This document shows positions 56,701 to 60,218 of a stretch of DNA of 64,000 nucleotides, piece after piece. The notes under the pieces were generated by a model that saw only the letters and a list, made by a program, of their open reading frames with translations, ran no database searches and had not been told where the DNA came from. This DNA comes from Odiellus spinosus. Lineage: Eukaryota; Arthropoda; Arachnida; Opiliones; Phalangiidae. Where the stretch lies: the NCBI GenBank assembly GCA_963920705.1, contig OY987233.1, forward strand, positions 15,487,459 to 15,551,458, written 5' to 3'. The translations under genes and the position numbers were made by a program. Positions within the stretch are counted from its first letter, which is position 1, and every line of letters starts with the position of its first letter.

Positions 56701-58660
56701 TCTAAAGTAAAAATGAATAAATTATAGATTAATATATAATAGATAAAATTCTTTACCATAGTCTCGTGCAAAAAAATGTCAGAAATATAAAATATTTTCT
56801 CACGCTAATGCTATCATTTAACTGTAAACAGAAATTAAGGAGAAGATAGCCCCCTGTTGCGTGTGAGATTTGTACAGCGGAAGGCAGGGCTAAAAATCTT
56901 CCATATTTTAGTGTACCCTAGGTGTATCAACTCATTTCGCGATAGCTAGTTTTCCACAAATTGCGCGTGTCAAAACTTTATAGTTTTAATTTTAATTTTT
57001 GCTAGAAAACGCTTAGATTTGTTTTTAGAGAAATTTTCCCAACAGTTTAATTCAATGGCATAGATTTCACTTCATTCAGTTCTTCGTAGTGAAGTTAAAC
57101 TCATAATTTGTGAAATTTCTCGGCTCTTTTGTAAAAAAAAAAAAGCGGAATTTTTTAAGAAAAATTATAAATCTTGGTCATACATACATATATACATATT
57201 TAATTTTATTTTTTTATCAACGAGTGGTGGTGGTGGATAATTCTGTTCTCTTTTTATAAAATCACCAAGAAAACTCTACAAATGTTATCTGGGTCCAATT
57301 TAGGTATATCTTTTTAATTCTATAAATTATTATACAATTTAAATAAGATTTGATTGTGAAACGTAAAAAAAGGAAAAATTAAAACTTTTTTTTTTTTATA
57401 ATTCTAATTAAAATTTTTTTTGCTTCCTTTATAATGATTTAGATTATGAAGTTCAGATTAGTTTTTCAGCCTTTTCTAGATTATTTTGAATGGGAATAAA
57501 TTAAATTCCAATTTGGAGTATATCCGATCTTGATAAAATAGTTAGAATTTAATTCTTGATAGCCCGAGTATCATTAAAATTCAGAAATTTTAGAATTCTT
57601 AGTCTTAATCTTTAAAATGTGCTTAAAATTAGATTACAGTCCTAATTGGCATTTCTTGATAATGTGCAGAAATTAAATTAGAAATTCTAGTTAGTTAGTT
57701 AATTAGAAATTCTGGCAAATACAAAAATAAAATTATGTAATTATAAGTGGTGAAATTAAATCTAAACTTAAAAAAACCACACCCGTTTTGATCTGAAATG
57801 CTTTTTTTCTACTCGTATAAGATAGTGGTTAATTATCACAATGGACATGTACAATGAAACCAAAAAATGGCCCAAATATCATCATAAAAGCCATAAAATC
57901 TTTGATAATTTATTTTGTCTAGGCCATCTTTAATTTAAAGTGAGGTTGTCATGAAGTTCAAATGGAAATTGAGTAGCATTCTCGGAAAATTTTTAAAATA
58001 AAAATTCCCCGTAATAATACGTCATCACTATGGTCGCGTGATTTCGCTATTGTAGAGTCTACAGTTGCTTCTCGCGCGTTCTGGCACAAGTGATAAGGTC
58101 GCTTTCGCGCGGTCTTTTTCATAAAAGTACTTAATCCAGAAACAAGTCTACTATCATTCGTCTGGAAATTATGGTTTATTACGTTTCAGAAATAAACTAC
58201 GTCATATATCGGAAAAAACAATTATCTATATATTTTTGACATTTTAATTTTGAAGTTTCTTAATAACGCGTCAACCCAGAGGTATAATATTTTGAATATG
58301 TTGTTTTAATAGCACGATAAAACTAAAAATAAAATCGAAGAAAATTATGACAGCCTCACTTTAATTTTAAATTCTTACAAACTAAAATGATATTTTAAAA
58401 AGTGGTTTAACTATTAATTAATATATCTAACCTGTTAAATTCATCATTGCAGAGCTGACGCTGAATGGCCAGGATGCTTCTTGGCGACTGGAATGAAACA
58501 CGTGCAGAACGGAGACGTAGATGATACCGTAACATCTCATGAGACCAAACGTGACAAATGTTATGATAAAACAAGCTCCAGCTACGATCCAACTGGCCAG
58601 AGAGTCCGGTCTGGCCGTCCAACGACCGACCGTCCCAACATTCTTGACGTCACCTGACAT
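14576..58660 (-). CDS. SLC16-type monocarboxylate transporter-like protein, complete six-exon gene, 609 aa
   Basis: Join on the minus strand: 58660-58432, 40006-39863, 35879-35631, 35012-34676, 34135-33429, 14739-14576 (1830 nt with stop). Exit phases are 1, 1, 1, 2, 1. The product shows the MCT layout: two blocks of six membrane segments (TM1 about 24-46, TM6 about 181-199, TM7 about 409-433, TM12 about 570-586) and a hydrophilic central loop of about 200 residues. Family signatures: YFLKYRTTAQGVAFSG (142-157) matches the TM5 motif YFxKRRxLAxGxAxAG. D457 and R461 in TM8 keep the Asp-x3-Arg spacing of D302/R306 in MCT1. The opening motif is weak (DSLASW at 19-24 instead of DGGWGW). MCTs move monocarboxylates or related solutes across membranes, often with protons. 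The substrate here cannot be told. The start is supported by an in-frame TAA at 58702-58700. Confidence 0.93.
15228..15520. repeat. Degenerate minisatellite, about 45-bp unit
   Basis: Repeated GGATTATTCGTGAAAT and GGAAAAATAGGT blocks. Two adjacent units (about 15279-15365) are almost identical, and the rest are diverged. Confidence 0.7.
15902..16512. repeat. Direct repeats of about 145 bp flanking a family F insertion
   Basis: A segment beginning GCCTTGCCTAT and containing TTCGTTTGCTATCAC, GGTACCACCAGGAGTTT and TTTTGACCTAATTTG occurs at about 15904-16045 and again at 16368-16510, same orientation. The family F element lies between them. This could be a duplication around, or mediated by, that element. 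Confidence 0.7.
16055..16355. mobile_element. Family F interspersed repeat, copy 1 (GC-rich, possibly SINE-like)
   Basis: Shares CATAAAAGTAAACAGCGCC, GCTCGAGTGATTTGGA, GGCGGGCCGCGCTTGGCTAT and CAAAGAGTGGCGCTTCCG with the copy at 28407-28725, and its first 100 bp with 53808-53912. It is more GC-rich than its surroundings. I did not find convincing Pol III A and B boxes, so the SINE label is tentative. The frames at 15947-16207 and 16128-16331 overlap it and are shadows. Confidence 0.65.
16640..16935. mobile_element. Family G foldback element, copy 1, with an internal insertion
   Basis: The ends GCATTGAATTAAAAGAAG and CTCCTTTTTATTCAATTTG mirror each other, as do ACCAATCAAAAGACTC and GTCTTTTGATTAGTC. 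Compared with the clean copy at 52027-52253, the left arm is split by about 75 bp containing ACCTATAATACCTATTATTT, a block also found at 53630. The 124-aa frame at 16714-17088 crosses it and is not a gene. Confidence 0.7.
17290..17535. repeat. Dispersed repeat P, copy 1
   Basis: Similar in order to 20870-21130: TTTAAGGACGTGTTAATGT, ATGGTTAAGGGAATCATGA, GAAACATTG, GATTGAATTCCGCATTTAAA, and a terminal GGTAATTTAC-type palindrome. Divergence is high. Confidence 0.45.
18225..18525. repeat. 39-bp minisatellite
   Basis: TTTAGATTAAATTTATTTGA recurs with 39-bp spacing (18401, 18440, 18479). Older, diverged units extend left to about 18225. Confidence 0.85.
18778..18886 (+). mobile_element. Family A MITE, left end, interrupted by a GC-rich insertion
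   Basis: Begins TTAA-AGTGAGGTTGTCA and keeps GAGTAGCATTTTCG and CGTTATAAAACGATTCA. It is then cut at 18887 by another element. Traces of the right part (CTGGCACAGTTAATACGCTT) resume after 19290. Confidence 0.7.
18887..19290. mobile_element. GC-rich 404-bp insertion with short inverted ends inside a family A copy
   Basis: Left ATCAGAGGTATAT and right ATATACCTCTGAT are exact inverses of 13 bp. ATT (or TA, depending on where the end is drawn) is duplicated outside. The interior is clearly richer in G+C than all surrounding DNA and contains a C11-C12 tract near 19253. No reading frame of note. Type: Tc1/mariner-like (TA) or a 3-bp-duplication family. Not decidable from one copy. Confidence 0.65.
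19879..20197 (-). mobile_element. Family A MITE, internally deleted, both ends present (319 bp)
   Basis: Left TTAA-AGTGAGACTGTCACC and right GATAGCGTCACT-TTAA, with internal blocks in minus order (GACGTAGTTTATTTCTGGAA, AGACCGCGCGAAAGCGACC). The part before 19940 is shortened. Confidence 0.8.
20195..20305. repeat. Dispersed repeat O, copy 1 (also at 24726-24836)
   Basis: Both copies read ATGAAATTAGATTAGAAA, then AATAAATTATCG, CTTATTCGATTGAA and GACAACCCTGC in order. About 85% alike by eye. Function and type unknown. Confidence 0.6.
20870..21130. repeat. Dispersed repeat P, copy 2
   Basis: Diverged relative of 17290-17535, same block order. No coding capacity. Confidence 0.45.
21898..22075. 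repeat. Dispersed repeat M, copy 2
   Basis: Matches 43190-43345 in order: GTGACGTC, GTTTTACTT, ATTTCAATRTG, TTATCCAATCAGGA, TCTTCTAA. The inverted counterpart seen in the 43120-43650 copy is not visible here. Confidence 0.5.
22445..22500 (+). repeat. G-run cluster (quadruplex-capable) within a GC hairpin
   Basis: G6, G4 and G9 runs separated by 6-nt loops (22445-22475) meet the canonical G-quadruplex pattern. They are followed by CCCCCC and CCCCTCAAAGTCCC-type sequence that can instead pair with GGGAACTTTGGGG. This is the most GC-rich patch of intron 5. Confidence 0.75.
22700..23185. repeat. Three diverged tandem units of about 190-200 bp (family J)
   Basis: Each unit has AATTACGTCAAAATCGGACC-type sequence followed by ATAATTAACAAAGTTATTAA (near 22750, 22945, 23125). 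A related group lies at 47525-47930. Confidence 0.75.
23908..24148 (-). mobile_element. Family B MITE, copy 1
   Basis: Starts AGCTGCGTTCATACTAG and contains GTCTTTTCTCGAAT, TTCGGGAACCAGTTTC, CGATTCGGTTTTAACAACCG and TTTCAAATCGATTAAGAAA. The far end is truncated before the CTAGTGTGACCGTAGCT terminus. Confidence 0.8.
24726..24836. repeat. Dispersed repeat O, copy 2
   Basis: See the copy at 20195-20305. Same order and orientation. Confidence 0.6.
24935..25305. mobile_element. Family D foldback element, copy 2
   Basis: Left half CTTAGCTGGATTCATGGAGA and TTCGCATTGATG, right half AATGCGAAGAAATTC and AAGCCTATTTTCCGGGTAAG in inverse. The right end CATTCTCCCTTTAAG matches the 41287-41301 end and gives a TTAA-AGGGAGAATG terminus. 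The 76-aa frame at 25076-25306 is a shadow. Confidence 0.8.
25868..26236 (+). mobile_element. Family A MITE, right end intact
   Basis: Internal blocks CTACGTTATCACTATGGTCG, GGTCGCTTTCGCGCGGTCTT and GAGGTATAAATTTTTGAATA are present, and it ends TGACAGCCTCACT-TTAA at 26233-26236. The left terminus is missing. Confidence 0.85.
27000..27220 (+). mobile_element. Family A MITE, central fragment
   Basis: Contains ATTACGTCATCGTTATGGTC, ATAAGGTCGCTTTCGCGCGG and AAAATTATCGTTAATTA. Both termini are missing. Adjacent to the fuller copy at 27282. Confidence 0.75.
27282..27795 (+). mobile_element. Family A MITE, near full length with decayed ends
   Basis: About 514 bp with all internal blocks in order: CATGAACTCTAAATGGAA, AATTACCGCGAGAGTAAAAA, ATTTCGCTATTGTAGAGCCT, AAGTACTTAATCCAGAAAG, and GGTGACAGTGTGACTTTGAA at the end. 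The frames at 27277-27525, 27380-27589, 27593-27799 and 27610-27807 all fall in it and are not genes. Confidence 0.85.
28337..28405 (-). mobile_element. Family A fragment
   Basis: Only AATTTCGAAAATGGCGATTA, TTTTTACTGTCGCTGTAATT and a few more bases remain, directly before a family F copy. Confidence 0.6.
28407..28725. mobile_element. Family F interspersed repeat, copy 2
   Basis: Same block order as 16055-16355. It contains GCGGCCGC in place of the CGGCCGC of copy 1 and an extra TTTCACTATTTACACC segment. Confidence 0.65.
29265..29642 (-). mobile_element. Family A MITE, truncated by or fused to a family B fragment
   Basis: The minus-order blocks run from CATACTATTAAAACGTCAT through GGATTAAGTACTTTTACGAA to ATACATATTTTGAATC. 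At about 29643 the sequence switches to family B. The 103-aa frame at 29516-29827 spans this junction. Confidence 0.8.
29643..29793 (+). mobile_element. Family B MITE, right part
   Basis: From AAGCGTCACGTGTTCATGCA to the terminus CTAGTATGAACGCAGCT. The left half is absent where it meets family A. Confidence 0.8.
29927..29945. repeat. Poly(T) run, 19 bp
   Basis: Nineteen consecutive T residues. Confidence 0.9.
30938..31234 (+). mobile_element. Family B MITE, full length (about 295 bp)
   Basis: Left end ACTACGGTCACACTAGCATT, right end CTAGTATGAACGTAACT. Between them are repeated AATCGATTT-type motifs on both strands and TCACACGACTCCAGCGAAAC. Best copy for deriving the family consensus. The frame at 30971-31255 is a shadow. 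Confidence 0.85.
31787..32075. repeat. About 120-bp tandem repeat, 2.4 copies
   Basis: ACATTAAMYCC begins units at 31790, 31911 and 32031. Shared blocks: CACTAATGGT, AAAGTTTGCACTACAA, TTACTTTAATCCTAAT. Confidence 0.85.
32719..32750. repeat. Poly(T) run, 32 bp
   Basis: Thirty-two consecutive T residues. On the minus (sense) strand of the host gene this is a poly(A) inside intron 5. Confidence 0.9.
32998..33360. repeat. 28-bp minisatellite with GGTCGATCGATC core, 70 bp inside intron 5
   Basis: Seven near-identical 28-bp units (32998-33196), each with TATTTTGTCT, the palindromic TCGATCGA and CTATTAG. One unit has an extra T. Degenerate units such as TTTTCTCGGGTTGATCTTC trail to about 33360. 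The array begins about 70 bp past the exon 5 donor. Confidence 0.9.
33429..34135 (-). CDS. MCT-like gene, exon 5 (end of loop, TM7-TM11)
   Basis: Acceptor CAACAG|G and donor G|GTAAGT (GT at 33428-33427). It encodes residues 320-555 plus one base. A Ser/Pro-rich loop end (to about 404) is followed by TM7 (PIFYLITGCWSAFLFGYITY), TM8 with GDIIGRLGLGW, a cytosolic VTDKGYVRRK turn, TM9, TM10 and TM11 (GLGCFVNGVVSLIRP). The TM8-9 turn is the counterpart of the MFS loop motif. The overlapping 78-aa frame at 33888-34124 is a shadow. Confidence 0.95.
34136..34675 (-). other. Intron 4 (540 bp), mostly a family A MITE
   Basis: GTATGG donor and CAACAG acceptor. About 60% of its length is the family A copy at 34330-34658. 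Confidence 0.9.
34330..34658 (+). mobile_element. Family A MITE ending 17 bp from the exon 4 donor
   Basis: Left end lost. Blocks ATTACCGAGAGTATATTTTA, CGTAGAGCCTACAGTTGATT, TCGTAAAAGTACTTAATCCA and the right end GTATCAGCCTCATT-TTAA are present. The 122-aa frame at 34555-34923 reads from exon 4 into this element, so its tail is not protein. Confidence 0.85.
34676..35012 (-). CDS. MCT-like gene, exon 4 (central cytosolic loop)
   Basis: Acceptor TTCAG|AC (35013) and donor AG|GTATGG (34675-34674). It encodes residues 208-319, all hydrophilic, including a stretch with SPDRSSRLDDSDRWSSSRES. The abundance of Ser, Arg and Asp suggests phosphorylation and little fixed structure. The TM6-TM7 loop is the least conserved part of MCTs, so the call depends on phase agreement with both neighbours (enters phase 1, leaves phase 2), which holds. 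Loop length is large for the family. Confidence 0.85.
35013..35630 (-). other. Intron 3 (618 bp), no repeat recognised
   Basis: GTAAAA donor and TTCAG acceptor. No family seen elsewhere in the window is present. It contains a weak inverted pair around CGGATTTAACCGAGG and AATCTGATTTAATCCGG (about 35293 and 35345). Confidence 0.8.
35631..35879 (-). CDS. MCT-like gene, exon 3 (TM4-TM6)
   Basis: Acceptor TTTCACAG|GA and donor AAAG|GTAAAA. It encodes residues 125-207. It opens GLGAGLVMLQVPVTV (end of TM4), then the family motif YFLKYRTTAQGVAFSGATIA, YPPIIEY, and TM6 (GTFLIIGAIILHGCIGGALI) ending in RTPPWLLK. This is the most diagnostic exon for SLC16. Confidence 0.95.
36040..36661. mobile_element. 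Family I MITE, copy 2, 622 bp, TTAA-flanked
   Basis: Same block order as 13643-14301 (CTGAAAATTAATTATTCCCT near the start; GACCAATCAGAGG; GCGCTAAGCCTAATTTTGAA; ACATAAGGAACCATAAAA near the end) with TTAA at both ends. Confidence 0.85.
37805..38644. repeat. First copy of an 840-bp duplicated block (unique segment plus 24-bp array)
   Basis: Begins TGTCGTGTGTACGTTGGAAG, repeated exactly 840 bp later at 38645. The unique part (about 37805-38000) is more GC-rich than the rest of the intron and can be read on the minus strand as DSKNPEFGLYYFFKYFGLVS and on to PTYTR. It is followed by the satellite. Confidence 0.9.
38101..38630. repeat. 24-bp satellite, array 1 (about 22 units)
   Basis: Units of 24 bp such as ATTTATGCAAAATTATATTG plus ACGG. 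Variants with GTAGATTTATGTTAACG or CAAATTTATATTGACG occur in blocks. Because 24 is a multiple of three, frames stay open on both strands (8-residue periods such as LHKSVNII and MQNYIDGF). These are not evidence of genes. Confidence 0.95.
38645..38957. repeat. Second copy of the unique segment
   Basis: Matches 37805-38117 base for base as far as I can see over about 313 bp, including the AT-rich start of the array. Confidence 0.92.
38945..39775. repeat. 24-bp satellite, array 2 (about 34 units)
   Basis: Same unit types in the same block order as array 1, with more copies of the CAAAATTATATTGACGG type and a terminal block reading GACGAATTT. It ends 88 bp from the exon 2 donor. Confidence 0.95.
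39863..40006 (-). CDS. MCT-like gene, exon 2 (TM2 end to TM4 start)
   Basis: Acceptor GATATTTCAG|GT and donor CAAG|GTAACA. It encodes residues 77-124, 144 nt, phase 1 to phase 1. GPLAGFLNTKFGTRRMVIAG is the classic MFS/MCT TM2-TM3 turn (Gly-Pro-x-x-Gly, then Lys-Phe-Gly-x-Arg), followed by TM3 and the start of TM4 (TFVTVAFGVVQ). The exon is too short to stand out as an open frame. It is identified by motif, splice sites and frame. Confidence 0.95.
40073..40566 (-). mobile_element. Family A MITE, 494 bp, both ends, with poly(T) expansion
   Basis: Left TTAA-AGTGAGGCTGTCA, right GTGACACCCTCATT-TTAA. A T27 tract (40474-40500) has expanded in the position of the usual GTTTTTTAACGATC. It lies 66 bp from exon 2. 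Confidence 0.9.
40876..41301. mobile_element. Family D foldback element, copy 3 (most complete)
   Basis: The outer inverted pair TCGATTCCTTATCGTTTAAA / TTTAAACGATAAGGAATCGA, then AATATTAAACTAGAAA / TTTCTAGTTTAATATT, then AGGCTTAGCTTGATTC / GAATCCAGCTAAGCCT. The right end is CATTCTCCC-TTTAAA. Useful reference for the family. Confidence 0.85.
42238..42690. repeat. 153-bp tandem repeat, three copies
   Basis: TAGGTACTCAAATAATAGCT starts at 42238 and 42391, and TGAGTACTCAAATAATAGAT at 42544. Moderately diverged. Confidence 0.85.
43120..43650. mobile_element. Family M inverted-repeat element carrying a nested family B copy
   Basis: The left arm (ACATACGCGTGACGTCTGTTTTACTTCTCATTTCAAT, about 43205-43250) is inverted on the right (ATTGAAATGAAAAGTAAAACAGACGTC, about 43572-43600). 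A family B element lies between them. Outer limits are approximate. Confidence 0.6.
43360..43572 (+). mobile_element. Family B MITE, internally deleted, nested in family M
   Basis: Left AGCTACGGTCACACTAGCAT. Right GACCTAGTATTAACGTAGCT. The segment between GAAGCAGTTTT and CAAGACCTAG that is present in the 30938 copy is missing. Confidence 0.8.
44116..44981 (-). mobile_element. Family A MITE split by a 343-bp insertion
   Basis: Left TTAA-AGTGAGGCTGTCG. It continues to GACGTAGT at 44280, is interrupted, and resumes GACGTAGTTTATTTCTGGAA at 44616. The right end (GTGACTATAAGTTAA) is degraded. Confidence 0.85.
44281..44623. mobile_element. Young nested insertion with inverted ends of at least 40 bp and a target duplication
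   Basis: Left CAGAAGCCGATGAAACCCTC onward is inverted at the right end with one mismatch in about 40 bp, and looser matching (CTCTCTGTATGGG) continues to about 75 bp. TGACGTAGT of the host family A copy is present on both sides (44272-44280 and 44615-44623). Because the ends read TCAG/CTGA, the duplication could be 5 to 9 bp. The interior is GC-rich and encodes no recognisable transposase. The 110-aa and 79-aa frames here are by-products. Confidence 0.85.
45712..46190. repeat. Four diverged tandem units of 118-137 bp
   Basis: Units begin near 45712, 45830, 45965 and 46102 with AGGCTTGRCGCGYGCCACTAA-like sequence, then ATTAGGCCTAACTCTCGTT. Confidence 0.75.
47525..47930. repeat. Family J-related units, two direct and one inverted
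   Basis: AATTACGTCAAAATGGGACC and AATTGCGTCCGAATCGAACC head two units, each followed by CAGTGACGTCACTATG. The inverse (GGTCCGATTTTCACGTAATT) follows at about 47852. Compare 22700-23185. Confidence 0.65.
49876..50132 (-). mobile_element. Family A MITE, right end intact, internally deleted
   Basis: AAGTTTATTTCTGGAACATA through CGTGACAGCCTCACT-TTAA. Internal ATTTTTACTGTTGCGGTCTT is joined directly to AACGATCTTTCCG. Confidence 0.8.
51127..51526 (+). mobile_element. Family A MITE, 400 bp, both ends intact
   Basis: TTAA-AGTGAGACTGTCACGGA at left, GGTGACAGCCTCACT-TTAA at right, all main blocks in order with an internal deletion around 51240. Good reference copy. Confidence 0.9.
52027..52253. mobile_element. 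Family G foldback element, copy 2 (227 bp, uninterrupted)
   Basis: GGCATTGAATTAAAAGGAG and CTCCTTTTAATTCAATGCC are exact inverses, as are nearly CCTCCGACTAATCAAAAGAC and GTCTTTTGATTGGTCGGAGG. Arms of about 42 bp, loop with CGCGACACGTGCTGCG / CAGCGCGTGTTGCGG-type pairing. Confidence 0.85.
52544..52818. mobile_element. Family C-like MITE
   Basis: Left TTAA-AGGGAAACTTGAGCTA with AATGGAACAACTTTTGAATT. The right boundary is probably CTCTCCC-TTAA (52815-52818), a diverged terminus. Confidence 0.6.
53622..53682. repeat. Short block shared with the insertion at 16680-16735
   Basis: ACCTATAATACCTATTATTT followed by GTTGT, GGGCTG and GAGCCCT occurs in both places. It may be a small separate element. 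Confidence 0.55.
53808..53912. mobile_element. Family F fragment, copy 3
   Basis: CATTCCATAAAAGTAAACAG through AGCGAAAAAAGTTAAC. The GC-rich half of the family is missing. Confidence 0.6.
54668..54930 (+). mobile_element. Family A MITE, left-central portion
   Basis: TTTCATGAGTTTCAAATGGAA, TTTCGGAAAGATCGTTAAAA, TAGTTGATTCTCGCGC and TTAATCCAGGAAGACCTAC are present, with both termini gone. The frame at 54672-54905 is a shadow. Confidence 0.75.
55007..55513. mobile_element. Family C long palindromic element, 507 bp
   Basis: Left TTAA-AGGGCAACTTGGAG, right CTCCAAGTTTCCCT-TTGA (one base off TTAA). Nearly the whole element is an inverted repeat, including AATTCCGACCAATCATATTA and CAGCGCTTGTAATGTCCTA and their inverses, around a 55-bp centre containing GCCGG and CCGGGC. 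The frame at 55410-55622 is not a gene. Confidence 0.85.
56027..56331 (-). mobile_element. Family B MITE, full length, inverted
   Basis: Left AGCTGCGTGCATACTA, right CAGTGACCGTAGGTAGCT. The core is as in 30938-31234 in reverse. Confidence 0.85.
56372..56566 (+). mobile_element. Family B MITE, internally deleted, opposite orientation to its neighbour
   Basis: Left AGCTACGGTCACACTAGCAC. The central 100 bp (AATATCGG through ACAACCG) is missing. It ends AACATGAACGCAGAT. With 56027-56331 it forms an inverted pair 40 bp apart. Confidence 0.8.
57935..58364 (+). mobile_element. Family A MITE, 430 bp, both ends intact, 67 bp from exon 1
   Basis: TTAA-AGTGAGGTTGTCATGAA at left, ATGACAGCCTCACT-TTAA at right. 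The left interior is shortened. All right-half blocks are present. Confidence 0.9.
58432..58660 (-). CDS. MCT-like gene, exon 1 (start codon, TM1, start of TM2)
   Basis: ATG at 58660, donor ACAG|GTTAGA (58431-58430). It encodes residues 1-76: a short N-terminus (MSGDVKNVGTVGRWTARPDS), TM1 (SWIVAGACFIITFVTFGLMR), and FHSSRQEASWPFSV leading into TM2, a usual MCT sequence. The residue aligned by eye with Lys38 of MCT1 is Arg42. In-frame TAA at 58702-58700 upstream makes this the first Met. The frame at 58407-58622 is a shadow of this exon. Confidence 0.93.
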
Positions 58661-58710
58661 AACTCGACGATTTACCGAACGGAATGTTAGAAATCCAAAT
58701 TACACGCATA

Positions 58711-58720
58711 AGTTTATATA
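58711..58720 (-). promoter_or_regulatory. TATA-like box upstream of the MCT-like gene
   Basis: TATATAAACT on the minus strand, 51-60 bases upstream of the start codon. It would place transcription start near 58685 and give a 5' leader of about 25 nt if exon 1 is the first exon. An upstream non-coding exon cannot be excluded. Confidence 0.35.
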
Positions 58721-58739
58721 GAACCTAGTCCCTTAGATG

Positions 58740-59329
58740 ATCGTTTAAAAGACGCTGTTTCGTGAACTCAAAACGCGAACGGTAAACGGACCTCTCGTTC
58801 CTTCTGAAGCCCTAAGCCTAATGGGTTCGTCCGCTAGCTCTTATAGCAGTTTTATATTGGATCTCGCGCTAGTGTTTGAAGGGTATTGTAATGCTAGTCA
58901 AAAGGCTAGATTCTCTCTCGCGGCAGGTCTCGCGCGCGCGCCTTTGATACCCTTATAATATTCACCCGTAGTTTTCCAATACAACTTTTAATCCTATTCG
59001 ATTTATCATTGTGTATTAATTCACTCGCGTCTTTCCGCTACGTTGCAAACTACGAGTGGTATTAAAACTATAGATCGAATCAGTTAAACGTTGGAGCACG
59101 CGTAATCTTATTATAATGTTAAATTGTTTTAGAGATATAGAATAGAGTTTAGTTTAGTACACGCTAAACCATCAGTTTGATACGAAATAAAGTCTCGAGC
59201 CAGGGATTTTTCTCCGTCGCTATGGTAACCGTTTTGCGCCCTTTTCCAGACATTTTCCTCCCAGTTCTGTTTATAAGGATGCGGTAAAGAGATAGTGTCA
59301 TGATCTAATTCGGAAACATAAATCATATG
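58740..59329. other. Upstream region of the MCT-like gene, CpG-containing, no gene recognised
   Basis: Contains a CGCGCGCGCG run (58931-58940) and CCGTCGCTATGGTAACCG (59213-59230). The latter resembles an RFX X-box (GTTRCCATRGYRAC type). The 65-aa minus frame at 59129-59326 has no domain or splice signals that I can support. Confidence 0.4.
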
Positions 59330-59724
59330 ACAAAAAAGTATTTGAAAAGTTTTTCACGATGATTGAACACGTACTTTTTGATGTTTAAATTAATTTTGTA
59401 GAGTTTGGTTACGTTTGAATGTAAGTGCAGTTTAAAATCAACACCATCAACGGTACAAATTTTCCAATTTATACTAAGGGCGTTACTCTCGCCATCTGGA
59501 TAGCGATGTTTTTTAAGAAACTCGTACGCGAAGGATGAAATATTATTAAAATTGGTCTGAATTTAGATTACTTTGTAATTCAAACCTAACCCAACTTAAG
59601 AAATTAAATTTACCTCTAAAATATTGACTATAAATTGTAATATTTCATTCGTAATATTGCGTTTGCAGATTCTGAAATTAAATTCAAAAGCTGTTCCATT
59701 ATTAGCCCTTAGTTTCTCGGTAAA
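59330..59724. mobile_element. Family C element, degenerate
   Basis: The right part AATTCAAAAGCTGTTCCATT with TTAGTTTCTCGG is recognisable as the family C terminus, and GTTTAAATTAATTTTGTAGA as its interior. Left end not found. Confidence 0.5.
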
Positions 59725-59814
59725 TGGATACTAAACAATTTAACCAAAATTTTAATTCAGACCGAAAAACTTGAAGACAAATTATAGTTAGAAGGAAATA
59801 TAATTTCCCTAGAA

Positions 59815-60086
59815 GCCTCAATTTTCCCAAGCCTCAATTTTCCTAAGCTCTAATCTCAAAAATCTCAATTTTCCCAAGCTCAAAAATCTCAATTTTCCCA
59901 ATCTCAAATATCTCAAATTTTCCCAATTTCAAATCTCAAAAATCTCAAATTTTCCCAATTTCAAATCTCAAAAATCTCAAATTTTCCCAATTTAAAATCT
60001 CAAATCTCAAAAATCGCAAATCTCAAAAATCGCAAATCTCAAAAATCGCAAATCTCAAAAATCGCAAATCTCAAAAATCGCAAATC
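59815..60086. repeat. CTCAATTTTCCCAA and CAAATCTCAAAAATCG short tandem repeats
   Basis: Units of CTCAAATTTTCCCAATTT drift into 16-bp CAAATCTCAAAAATCG units (at least five between 60000 and 60086). They lead directly into the next array. Confidence 0.85.
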
Positions 60087-60102
60087 TCTCTGTGTATTTT
60101 TA

Positions 60103-60218
60103 CAGGGGGTGTATTATTACAGGGGGTGTATTATTACAGGGGGTGTATTATTACAGGGGGTGTATTATTACAGGGGGTGTATTATTACAGGGGGTGTATT
60201 ATTACAGGGGGTGTATTT
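60103..60218. repeat. 17-bp GGGGGTGTATTATTACA array, about 7 units
   Basis: Acts as a border of the large array: CAG instead of CCG before the G run and TATTATT instead of TAATTTTT. Confidence 0.9.

Larger units (their letters stand above)
40007..58431 (-). other. Intron 1 of the MCT-like gene (18.4 kb)
   Basis: GTTAGA donor and TTTCAG acceptor. Holds family A copies close to both ends, and families B, C, D, G, M and several tandem repeats listed separately. 41302-42237, 46191-47520, 47931-49875, 50133-51126, 52819-54660 and 56567-57934 show nothing I can name. Confidence 0.85.
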
